Position numbers and translations under genes: made by a program. From the NCBI RefSeq assembly GCF_046299575.1, contig NZ_JBKBHX010000004.1, positions 124,001-188,000 on the forward strand: a stretch of DNA of 64,000 nucleotides, written 5' to 3'. The notes beneath the pieces were generated by a model. It ran no database searches and was not told the DNA's origin. It saw nothing but the letters and a program-made list of their open reading frames with translations. Below are positions 8,735 through 16,337 of the stretch, one piece after another. Source of the DNA: Thermaurantimonas sp046299575 (GTDB lineage: Bacteria > Bacteroidota > Bacteroidia > Flavobacteriales > Schleiferiaceae). Every line of letters begins with the position of its first letter. The stretch's first letter is position 1.

Positions 8735-10810
8735 ATGAAAAAATACCTCTTAGCCATTGCAGCACTGATGATGACAGAAGTGACCCAATCACAACCGCTT
8801 GACCGCAGCAAGCGCCCAGAGCCAGGTCCAGCTCGCGAGATCCAACTTGGCGATTACAAAACTTTTACCCTGAAAAATGGCCTTAAAGTAATCGTAGTTG
8901 AAAACCACAAACTGCCTCGGCTCAGCCTGAATCTGGTACTAACCTACGACCCCGTTCGCGAAGGCGAACTTTCCGGCCTAGGCAGCATTACGGGCGAATT
9001 GATTAAAAACGGCTCAGTAAACCTACCAAAAGACAAGTTTAATGAAGAAGTCGATTTCATCGGGGCATCGCTCTCAACCTATTCCACCGGTGCCTTTATT
9101 TCTGGCTTGAGCCGTACGAATGAAAAGCTCTTCCAGCTACTGGCAGAAGTAGTGATACAACCCGCAATGAATGCTGACGACTTCGAGCGCATCAAGCTCA
9201 ATACGCTTTCAGGCCTTCAATCGGTAGTCGACAATCCCTCTTCGATTCGCACGAATGTGACCAATGTGTCGTTCTTTGGAAAAGAACATCCCTATGGCGA
9301 GGTAGAAACCGAAGAAAGTGTCACAAAAATCACCCTTGACGACTGCAAGCGCTTTCACCAAACCTACTTCCGGCCTAATGTGGCCATACTGGCCATAGTT
9401 GGCGATATTAACATGAAAGATGCCCGCCGACTGGCACTGAAGTACTTCGGAAAATGGCAAAAAGGCAACGTTCCTACGGCTAAATACCCCTTCCCTGCAC
9501 GACCTCAATCGCCGACAGTACATTTCAGCAATCGAAACGCATCAGTACAATCAGCCATTCACGTGGGTAACGTGATCGATCTGCCTCCCGGCCATCCAGA
9601 CGCTGTGCGTATGCGTGTTGCCAATCAAATTCTTGGCGGCAACGAAGGTCGTCTCTTCCTCAACCTGCGCGAAACCCGCGGTTACACCTATGGCGCTTAC
9701 TCACGCTACAACACCGATCCGCTGGTAGGTAGCTTCTACGCTTCAGCCGAAGTGCGCAACGAAGTGACTGATAGTGCCATTACAGAAATTATCAAAGAAA
9801 TTCGCCGAATGCGCGACGAATTTGTAACACCTGAAGAGCTCGACCTGGCTAAAAAATTTATATCTGGCACTTTTGGTCTTTCACTCGAAAATCCGCAAAC
9901 GATCTCGCGCTTTGCCATCGACATTGAGCGCTATAACCTACCCAAAGACTATTACAAGAACTACCTCAAGGCTCTAAATGCCGTAACTGCCGAAGATGTG
10001 CGCAACGTAGCGCGCAAATACTTCGATGCAGACCGACTGCACATAGTAGTAGTAGGTAAAGCATCTGACGTTGCTTCTAAGCTCAGCGCTTTCGGGCCAA
10101 TCAAATATTACGATGCATTCGGTCGTGAAGTAAAAGCCACCGCAACCGCAAAGACCGATATGGCCGCCGATGAAATCATCCGTCGGTATATAGCAGCACT
10201 TGGCAGCGAATCAGCCATAAGCCGCATAAAAGACATGGTGACCGAATACAATGCTGAGATTAAAGGCATGCCCTTCAAAGCGCAACTCATCATCAAAAAG
10301 CGCTTTAGCAATCCACCCATGATGAGTAACGAAATCATCGCTGAAGGCATGGGACCACTCCAAAAAACCACTTTCGATGGCACACGCGCCCGCACTACTT
10401 CAATGATGGGCGATAGCGATATACCTGAAGACCAGCTCGACGATATGCGCATGCAAGCCCTGCTCATCAGCGAAACAGAATACCTCAAACCAGGCTTCAC
10501 CCTGCGCACCACAGGCATTGAAGAAATTAACGGCCGCCCTGCATATGTAGTCGAAGTAAAAGACAAAAACGGCAAAACCACTCTAGAATATTTCGATACA
10601 GAAACCTTCCTGAAGGTTAAACAAGAATATACAATGGACACCCCACAGGGCAAGCTTAACATATTTGTAGAAATGAGCGATTACCGCGATGTAGAGGGCT
10701 TCAAAATACCTGGAAAGATCCGTCAAGGGCAGGGACCTCAAACCATCACACTCACTTTTTCAAATGCCCGCATAAATACAGGGCTAAAAGCCGAAGATTT
10801 TAAGCTGTAA
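8735..10810 (+). CDS. M16 protease partner without zinc site, with C-terminal LolA-like domain
   Basis: This 691-residue secreted protein has a signal peptide (about 1-19) and a full M16 pair of domains to about residue 460. Where HxxEH should stand it reads LGSITGELIKNG, so it cannot bind catalytic zinc and should be the substrate-holding partner of the protease encoded just upstream. The later M16 block with LRETRGYTYGAYS is intact. After about residue 465 comes an extra domain of some 220 residues (ADEIIRRYIAALGSESAI...) with the beta-rich pattern of LolA-like outer-membrane lipoprotein carrier domains (FDGTRARTT, GRPAYVVEVKDKNG, YFDTETFLKVK). I infer this from pattern only. The fusion may bind a hydrophobic ligand or help anchor the complex. 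Confidence 0.85.
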   Translation: MKKYLLAIAALMMTEVTQSQPLDRSKRPEPGPAREIQLGDYKTFTLKNGLKVIVVENHKLPRLSLNLVLTYDPVREGELSGLGSITGELIKNGSVNLPKDKFNEEVDFIGASLSTYSTGAFISGLSRTNEKLFQLLAEVVIQPAMNADDFERIKLNTLSGLQSVVDNPSSIRTNVTNVSFFGKEHPYGEVETEESVTKITLDDCKRFHQTYFRPNVAILAIVGDINMKDARRLALKYFGKWQKGNVPTAKYPFPARPQSPTVHFSNRNASVQSAIHVGNVIDLPPGHPDAVRMRVANQILGGNEGRLFLNLRETRGYTYGAYSRYNTDPLVGSFYASAEVRNEVTDSAITEIIKEIRRMRDEFVTPEELDLAKKFISGTFGLSLENPQTISRFAIDIERYNLPKDYYKNYLKALNAVTAEDVRNVARKYFDADRLHIVVVGKASDVASKLSAFGPIKYYDAFGREVKATATAKTDMAADEIIRRYIAALGSESAISRIKDMVTEYNAEIKGMPFKAQLIIKKRFSNPPMMSNEIIAEGMGPLQKTTFDGTRARTTSMMGDSDIPEDQLDDMRMQALLISETEYLKPGFTLRTTGIEEINGRPAYVVEVKDKNGKTTLEYFDTETFLKVKQEYTMDTPQGKLNIFVEMSDYRDVEGFKIPGKIRQGQGPQTITLTFSNARINTGLKAEDFKL

Positions 10811-10834
10811 AATTCCCCAAAGTCCATTTATCCA

Positions 10835-10867
10835 AAGCTCTGCCACACCGGCGGAGCTTTTTTTTTA
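10835..10867 (+). terminator. Rho-independent terminator of the M16 operon
   Basis: Arms AAGCTCTGCC and GGCGGAGCTT form a 10-bp stem with one T:G pair around a 5-base loop, followed by eight or more T. It lies 24 bases after the stop at 10810. Confidence 0.9.
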
Positions 10868-10990
10868 GAAATGTCCCTCGCAGACTGCCCGGTCGGGCAG
10901 CAACGAGAGTCGTTATGCTCCGGGGTATGCTATGCTCCCGTGCTTCGGTACTACATTTCGCAGCCCGAGCACTACGCTAATATGTTCCCA
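10868..10990 (+). repeat. Degenerate copy B of the dispersed intergenic repeat
   Basis: After the T-run of the terminator come TGCCCGGTCGGGCAGCAAC, ATGCTCCCGTGCTTCGGTAC and TTCGCAGCCCGAGCACTACGC. The CGGTCGG and CTCCCGTGCTTCGG blocks match copies A, C and D in the same order and orientation, but the GGGCGTGCC lead and the long hairpin are missing. The rest of the gap to the gene at 11158 is AT-rich and I see nothing else in it. Confidence 0.5.
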
Positions 10991-11157
10991 CTAAATCCCT
11001 CAGGCATAAGTAACCTTTTCAAAAAACACACTTATTTTTCCTTAGTATTGAGATTCGTAAAGTCAATCAAATTTCCAAAACAACTTCGCGAATACATCTT
11101 ACCGCATCTTTTAAAAAGTTCCTGTGGTAATTTTACGCGTTCAAAACATAGAAGTAC

Positions 11158-11724
11158 ATGAAGAGGGTGTTCATCGCAGTAGCGCTGCTTGTAATGATTT
11201 CTTGTGGTAAAAAGACCCATCAAAATTTCTCAAACGAAGACTTAGAAAAAATATACTTCCTCGATACTCTTGAAAACCAAATCATCAGCGCCCAGAAAAT
11301 TGCCAACGAATACAATCCCGAGCGTATGAAGACCATACTTCAGGAGCTCGAGCCCTACTACAAACACTTCAAAAACAGCAAGCGTCAGTATTCCCGCGAA
11401 TTTTTTATATATGAACTCTCAGGCCTTGAAGACACTCGTCGCTCTCTGTCCAAGTCGCTGCCCGAGTATCAAAAAATCAAAGACGAGATCGACTTCAACC
11501 TACAACAAGTCAGAGCCTTGAGAAAGTTGATAAACGAATCAGACTCCCTCACCGACAGCCTGAAGATATACATCGACCAGGAGGCTATCGCAATGCAAGA
11601 GACCATGACCAAATTTTACAAACGCATACGCAACCCACTTACCTATAAAGATCGTTGGCCCGTCCTTAAGGCAAAGCTCGACAGCGCCATGCAGTACGAC
11701 CTACAATCAGCTGCCAATGAATAA
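11158..11724 (+). CDS. Hypothetical lipoprotein, alpha-helical
   Basis: A 188-residue protein with a lipoprotein signal (MKRVFIAVALLVMISCGKK; Cys16). The mature part is almost entirely charged and helical, with heptad-like stretches (ENQIISAQKIANEYNPERM, LQQVRALRKLINES) that could form a coiled coil. I do not recognise a family. Its end overlaps the start of the TPR protein gene by 8 bases, so the two are co-translated and probably act in one envelope process. Confidence 0.7.
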   Translation: MKRVFIAVALLVMISCGKKTHQNFSNEDLEKIYFLDTLENQIISAQKIANEYNPERMKTILQELEPYYKHFKNSKRQYSREFFIYELSGLEDTRRSLSKSLPEYQKIKDEIDFNLQQVRALRKLINESDSLTDSLKIYIDQEAIAMQETMTKFYKRIRNPLTYKDRWPVLKAKLDSAMQYDLQSAANE

Positions 11725-13525
11725 GTGGACACCTTTAGTCCTCGCTGCTTTCCTCCTCTTGAGCCAAACGTCGGCCCAGGAACTTCTATTGCCTGCAAGT
11801 ACCTCTGAGAAAGTTGATTGCGAAAAATTACTTGTTGAATATAGAGAGCTCTACAAGCGCTCGCCCCAGCGGATGTATTACGTGAAAATGTACGATTGCC
11901 TCCTCGAGCTGAAGGACTACAAAGAGGCTGTAAATCTGGCTGAAGCACACATCCGCCGTACCAACGAACCCGAAGGTGTTTATTTGGTGGATGTGGCCTT
12001 TGCTAAAGCGCGGATGGGTGACCGCAAAACAGAAGAAAAAATTCTGAATCGCGTTCTCGAATCCATTAATAAAAATCCCCAATTCGCTTACCAAATTGGA
12101 CAGGCCTTAAGCGACAAGGGATATTTCGAAGCAGCTTTACGATTGTATGAAATTGCTGAAAAAATCAATCCATCTTTCAACTTTAGTTATCAAAAGGCGC
12201 TGTTGTACGCCGATCTGGGTCAGCTCGAAAAAATGTACGACACATACATTGAAATTCTGGAGCGCTCCCCTTCCATGGCTTATACGGTTAAAAACCTATT
12301 CAACAGAATCATGGCTCCTGATGGAGGTGAGGATAACTTCGATTACATTACTCAAAAACTGCGCACTAAAGCACTGAGCCAGAAAAATCCTGTAATGACC
12401 GATGTACTCACATATATCTACAACGCTACAAACGACTTTGCCTCGGCATTTGAATTTCTGAAAGAGTGGCATGAAAAATCTGATTATGGTGCCATTGGCG
12501 AAATCTATGAGATCGCCAGCCAAGCACTCAAAAACCAGCAATACGATTTAGCCATATCAGGTTTTGATTGGGTAATCGCCCATTCATCTAATGCTAATTA
12601 CTCTATGCGAGCCAATTTATCGCGCCAGCTGGCTCTGACTCTCAAAGCGCTGAACACTCCTACTAATCCTGAAACAGTAATTGCTGTAGTCACAGATAGC
12701 GAAAAACTCATTCAAATTCAAGGCATCAACTTTAACACTTTGCCATTAGCCGAAGCCACGGCACGACTTATGGCTTTCAAAGCCAATCAAAAAGACAAAG
12801 CCCTCGACTTAATCGAATCGTTGGTTAAACTACCGGGGCAAAATCCAAATGAAAAAGCACTGCTGCTCATTACAAAAGGCGATATTTACCTGTCAATGAA
12901 AGAATTTATGCTGGCCATAGTAGCCTATGCTCGCGCCGAGGAAGTGGCTGACAATGAGCTAATTAAAGATGATGCAAAATTTGCCCGTGCTAAGGCTATT
13001 TATTATTCAGGCGACGTGCCCTGGGCACTGGAAATTTTTGAAATCCTGCAAGAATCTACTTCAAAACCGATTTCAAACGACGCCACTGCATACGCAAGCA
13101 AAATTTTACTCAACTCTGGAGGCGACACTACCTACGAAGCCATGACCTACTACGCGCATGCTGATATGTTTTATTACGTAGGTGAATACCAAAAAGCCCA
13201 CAAAATACTTGACTACGTCATCCAAACCTACACAAATCACCCCATACAAGACGACGCGTACTTGCTAAAGGCAAAAACTTTTGAAGCTCAAGGTCTTTAC
13301 CAACAAGCGGTACAGTGGTACGAAAAGGTTTACACTGTCTTCGGCTATGAATTGTTGGCTGACCAAGCCATTTACCAAGCCGCTGTTCTGTATGAAGAAA
13401 AGCTAAACGAACCATCGAAAGCCAAAGAATTATACGAACTTATTGTCATGCAATTTATCGACAGCTTTCTTCACAACCAGGCGCGCCTGCGCCTGCGAGC
13501 ACTTCTAAACAAGCAATCCTCATGA
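11717..13525 (+). CDS. Secreted tetratricopeptide repeat protein
   Basis: This 602-residue protein has a signal peptide (about 1-20, ending TSAQ). Tandem 34-residue helical repeats with the TPR pattern fill most of the length, clear examples being around DKGYFEAALRLYEIAEKINP, SMKEFMLAIVAYARAEEVA, YYVGEYQKAHKILDYVIQTY and AQGLYQQAVQWYEKVYTVFG. It should be a periplasmic or surface protein-binding scaffold. The gene overlaps its upstream lipoprotein neighbour by 8 bases and the downstream DUF4286 gene by 4. No catalytic domain is visible. Confidence 0.82.
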   Translation: MNKWTPLVLAAFLLLSQTSAQELLLPASTSEKVDCEKLLVEYRELYKRSPQRMYYVKMYDCLLELKDYKEAVNLAEAHIRRTNEPEGVYLVDVAFAKARMGDRKTEEKILNRVLESINKNPQFAYQIGQALSDKGYFEAALRLYEIAEKINPSFNFSYQKALLYADLGQLEKMYDTYIEILERSPSMAYTVKNLFNRIMAPDGGEDNFDYITQKLRTKALSQKNPVMTDVLTYIYNATNDFASAFEFLKEWHEKSDYGAIGEIYEIASQALKNQQYDLAISGFDWVIAHSSNANYSMRANLSRQLALTLKALNTPTNPETVIAVVTDSEKLIQIQGINFNTLPLAEATARLMAFKANQKDKALDLIESLVKLPGQNPNEKALLLITKGDIYLSMKEFMLAIVAYARAEEVADNELIKDDAKFARAKAIYYSGDVPWALEIFEILQESTSKPISNDATAYASKILLNSGGDTTYEAMTYYAHADMFYYVGEYQKAHKILDYVIQTYTNHPIQDDAYLLKAKTFEAQGLYQQAVQWYEKVYTVFGYELLADQAIYQAAVLYEEKLNEPSKAKELYELIVMQFIDSFLHNQARLRLRALLNKQSS

Positions 13526-13839
13526 AAACCCGATACATTTACAACGTTACTATAAACATCGATGACTCAGTGCACGACGACTGGCTGCACTGGATGCGCA
13601 CTACCCACATTCCAGATGTACTTGCCACGGGGATGTTTGACGAGTGCAAGATCTCCAAGGTGCTATCTGACGACCCTGAGGGAACTACATATGCCATTCA
13701 ATACATTGCTAAGGATCGCGAGTCGCTCACGCTTTATCAAAATCTCTTTGCTCCAGATCTTCAAAAAGAACATTCGCAGCGCTATGCTAACAAGTTTGTA
13801 GCTTTTCGCACCGTACTAGAAATCGTAGAGGAGTTTTGA
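13522..13839 (+). CDS. DUF4286 family protein
   Basis: A 105-residue protein without signal peptide. The opening YIYNVTINIDDSVHDDWLHWM followed by HIPDVLATGMF is typical of DUF4286, a small ferredoxin-like alpha/beta-barrel family widespread in Bacteroidota. Function is unknown. Its ATG overlaps the stop of the TPR gene (ATGA). It ends 10 bases before the convergent TonB receptor gene, with no terminator visible between them. Confidence 0.85.
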   Translation: MKTRYIYNVTINIDDSVHDDWLHWMRTTHIPDVLATGMFDECKISKVLSDDPEGTTYAIQYIAKDRESLTLYQNLFAPDLQKEHSQRYANKFVAFRTVLEIVEEF

Positions 13840-13848
13840 TGATTCGTT

Positions 13849-16218
13849 TTAAAACTCCAGTCGATACTGCAGAGTAAAATTCCTTGGAGCCTCTGGACGC
13901 ACAAAGCGAACCATGTATTCTCGATTGGTCAGATTGTTTACAATGAAAGTAAATTGACCAAATCCTTTTGTCTTGTAACCCAATCTTAAGTTTATAAAGT
14001 ACTCATTTCCAGTGTAGCCTGGTTTATTGATCTGATCATTATAACCCGGCAAGAAAATGCGAAAAACCTCATCGATGCGCTCCACTTTTGATAAATATCG
14101 ATAGTCAATCCCGACCATCCAGCCCTTCCACATAGCCTCTACGTCTACTTTTATTAATTGGCGATTTCGGTATTTCAGCATTGCATCAAGCACAGGATTT
14201 TCTTTGGAAAATACCGATTCTACAAATCGACCGATATATCGAAAAGGATTGTGAAGAGTGGTGTCGAGATTTACATCTACCGGCAGCGAATAGGTATAAC
14301 CTACCAGCGTTCTCAATCCCAAGTCTTTGGTTAGATTACCCTCGCTCACCCAAGAAAACTCAACGCCGGCATTGCGGGCAAAAGCAACGTTTTGTGCTTG
14401 AAAACCGAGATATTTCACGATAGTGTCGAGTGGTACTTGATTAGGCGGTACAGTATCCCAACGGGGGGGCAAATACAAGCCAAATGTAATTTCTATTAAG
14501 TCCTTGTAATCCAGCCAGAAAAGACTCGCATCGAAGTAGTTTTTCCATTTGTTTATGTTCAGCTGTTTTTTAATTCCGATCTCAGCATTCCATCCATACT
14601 CAGGCCTCAGATTGAGATTAGGAAAAATGGGTACCGCCTCATTACCCGCAGTTGATATAAATATCTCAGTAAAAGTTGGGAATCGAAAGCCTTGACCAAA
14701 ATTGGCACGAGCAAAGAGTGTAGGATTGATCGCGTAGTTCCCACCTATTCTAAATACCGGAATTCTTCGGCTTTCGATTCCTGAAATCGAAAAGTATTCG
14801 TAACGCATGCCCGCATTGGCAGCCCAACGATTTTTCAAATAATCGACTTGCACAAAAGTCGATGCATTATTACCCTGGCGATTGCCAATGTTGTAAATGT
14901 CAAATACATCGAAGTATTGATAGTTAGCCCCTGCTGTGATTTTAGTAAAAGCACTTAGCGGAAAATCCACGGAGTAATCGGCATTATAGAGATTTGTTTT
15001 CAAATTGTCACGATAGTTTTTAAACTGTAGTCGGTACCACCTGATGGCCAGGCGATGGCGTATTCCGCTCTTGGATTCGTAGAGCACTTCCGGAGTCATG
15101 TGCCACTGCTGGCGCACAATGCGCGTAGCGCCGTCGGCCATAGTTGCTGTGGGCGAGGTGCCATTTAGCGGTACGTAAAAATTGGAATCTGCATCAGCCC
15201 AGGCTAAGAAGTCAGCCTCATCACTGCCCATAATGGATGAATTCCAAATAAAAGAAAATCCCTTGCCGTCAGAGCGCTGGCGATAGCGCGACTTTAAAGT
15301 CACTCTTGACTGAGTCTGGTCTGTAAAGCGAATATAACCGTGAGTAGTAAGCTGATTTACCCCTATTACGTAGTCGATATTCCCAACAGATTCACCTACC
15401 GATGCCGATATTCCCCACTCACCCGGTCGACGCTTCCACCACCAGCGCTTTACCGGGTCGCGTGGGTTGTCCACTAAGTTGTAAAACGTTTGAAGACGTG
15501 CTACTGATTTTCCTCGGTCGGGCCATAAGGTCTTGATGTGTAAAGCCCCATTGAGCCCACCGGCGCCATACAATACAGATGCCGGACCTTTTACAACTTC
15601 AATATTCTCAACCATTTCAATGGGTGCAAAGTTCCACCGCATATCGCCCCTATCGCCTGTAAGTATGGGCATCCCATCTGTAATTACCAGTACGCGGCTC
15701 CCAACTCCATAAGCAAATCCGCTACCATTGCGTATGCTCATCTGGCCGTCGATCACCGTTACACCGGGTACTTTGTCCACTGCATCATAAAGACGAGTAG
15801 AATTAATATTATTGATCAATTCTTTGGGCAAAACATCAACTTGAACCACCTCGCGCGTAATGGGCTTTCTCAGGCGGGTAGCAGTAATAGTCACATCACC
15901 AATATTTTCAGCGATTTCATTTAATCTGATGGTGATTTTTTGTACTTCCCCTGGTTTAAAGATTATCCTTTTAACATAAGGTTGGTAGCCTATATGCGAC
16001 ACCGTTAATAAGGCGGAAAACCGGTTGGTAGTCCACTCAAAATAGCCGGTTTGATCGGTTGTTCCTTCCACTTTTCCATCAATAGCTACAGCAGCATCAG
16101 GAATGGGGTTGTTTAAAAGGTTTAAAACCCTTATTTGAAGCTTGTTTTGAGCATATGCCGATACCGACCAAACAGATAGGATACATACGAAAAAGTAGCG
16201 TAGAGCTTTCACCATCAA
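13849..16218 (-). CDS. TonB-dependent outer-membrane receptor
   Basis: This 789-residue receptor has a signal peptide (1-24, ending SAYAQ), an N-terminal carboxypeptidase-regulatory-like beta domain (about 26-110), a plug (about 115-235) with VTITATRLRK near its TonB-box end and NGSGFAYGVGSRVLVITDGMP, then a long 22-strand-type beta barrel ending in an aromatic residue (QYRLEF). It should import a metal chelate, cofactor or small nutrient with TonB energy; the ligand cannot be read from sequence. It is divergent from a second receptor gene, and the shared 119-base gap holds a palindrome (16287-16300) that could control both. Start at 16218 or the next ATG at 16215. Confidence 0.9.
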   Translation of the reverse strand: MMVKALRYFFVCILSVWSVSAYAQNKLQIRVLNLLNNPIPDAAVAIDGKVEGTTDQTGYFEWTTNRFSALLTVSHIGYQPYVKRIIFKPGEVQKITIRLNEIAENIGDVTITATRLRKPITREVVQVDVLPKELINNINSTRLYDAVDKVPGVTVIDGQMSIRNGSGFAYGVGSRVLVITDGMPILTGDRGDMRWNFAPIEMVENIEVVKGPASVLYGAGGLNGALHIKTLWPDRGKSVARLQTFYNLVDNPRDPVKRWWWKRRPGEWGISASVGESVGNIDYVIGVNQLTTHGYIRFTDQTQSRVTLKSRYRQRSDGKGFSFIWNSSIMGSDEADFLAWADADSNFYVPLNGTSPTATMADGATRIVRQQWHMTPEVLYESKSGIRHRLAIRWYRLQFKNYRDNLKTNLYNADYSVDFPLSAFTKITAGANYQYFDVFDIYNIGNRQGNNASTFVQVDYLKNRWAANAGMRYEYFSISGIESRRIPVFRIGGNYAINPTLFARANFGQGFRFPTFTEIFISTAGNEAVPIFPNLNLRPEYGWNAEIGIKKQLNINKWKNYFDASLFWLDYKDLIEITFGLYLPPRWDTVPPNQVPLDTIVKYLGFQAQNVAFARNAGVEFSWVSEGNLTKDLGLRTLVGYTYSLPVDVNLDTTLHNPFRYIGRFVESVFSKENPVLDAMLKYRNRQLIKVDVEAMWKGWMVGIDYRYLSKVERIDEVFRIFLPGYNDQINKPGYTGNEYFINLRLGYKTKGFGQFTFIVNNLTNREYMVRFVRPEAPRNFTLQYRLEF

Positions 16219-16234
16219 TGCATTATTGTTAAAA

Positions 16235-16242
16235 CAAAATTA
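16235..16242 (-). promoter_or_regulatory. -7 promoter box for the minus-strand TonB receptor
   Basis: Minus strand TAATTTTG fits TAnnTTTG, 16 bases before the ATG at 16218. Confidence 0.45.
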
Positions 16243-16286
16243 ACAGCAAATACCATTTAGCAATAGATTTAATTTAATTACTTTAT

Positions 16287-16300
16287 TTAGGCGCGCCTAA
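16287..16300. promoter_or_regulatory. Candidate metal-repressor operator (perfect palindrome)
   Basis: TTAGGCGCGCCTAA is a perfect 14-bp palindrome placed 3 bases upstream of the -7 box at 16304, so a bound repressor would block the promoter. TTAGG/CCTAA half-sites are typical of DtxR/MntR-family iron or manganese repressors. The regulator gene is not in the window. Confidence 0.5.
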
Positions 16301-16303
16301 TTT

Positions 16304-16311
16304 TATTTTTG
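16304..16311 (+). promoter_or_regulatory. -7 promoter box for the plus-strand TonB receptor
   Basis: TATTTTTG matches TAnnTTTG; the ATG follows at 16338. Confidence 0.5.
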
Positions 16312-16337
16312 CTTATAGAAAATATTTGTTATAAATA

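Noticed and set aside
10108..10662. A 184-codon minus-strand open frame inside the second M16 gene
   Set aside because: Antisense shadow of a well-supported coding sequence; its product has no domain-like features.
10871..11161. A 96-codon plus-strand frame in the gap after the M16 operon
   Set aside because: It runs through the terminator tail and degenerate repeat copy B and has no protein-like features.
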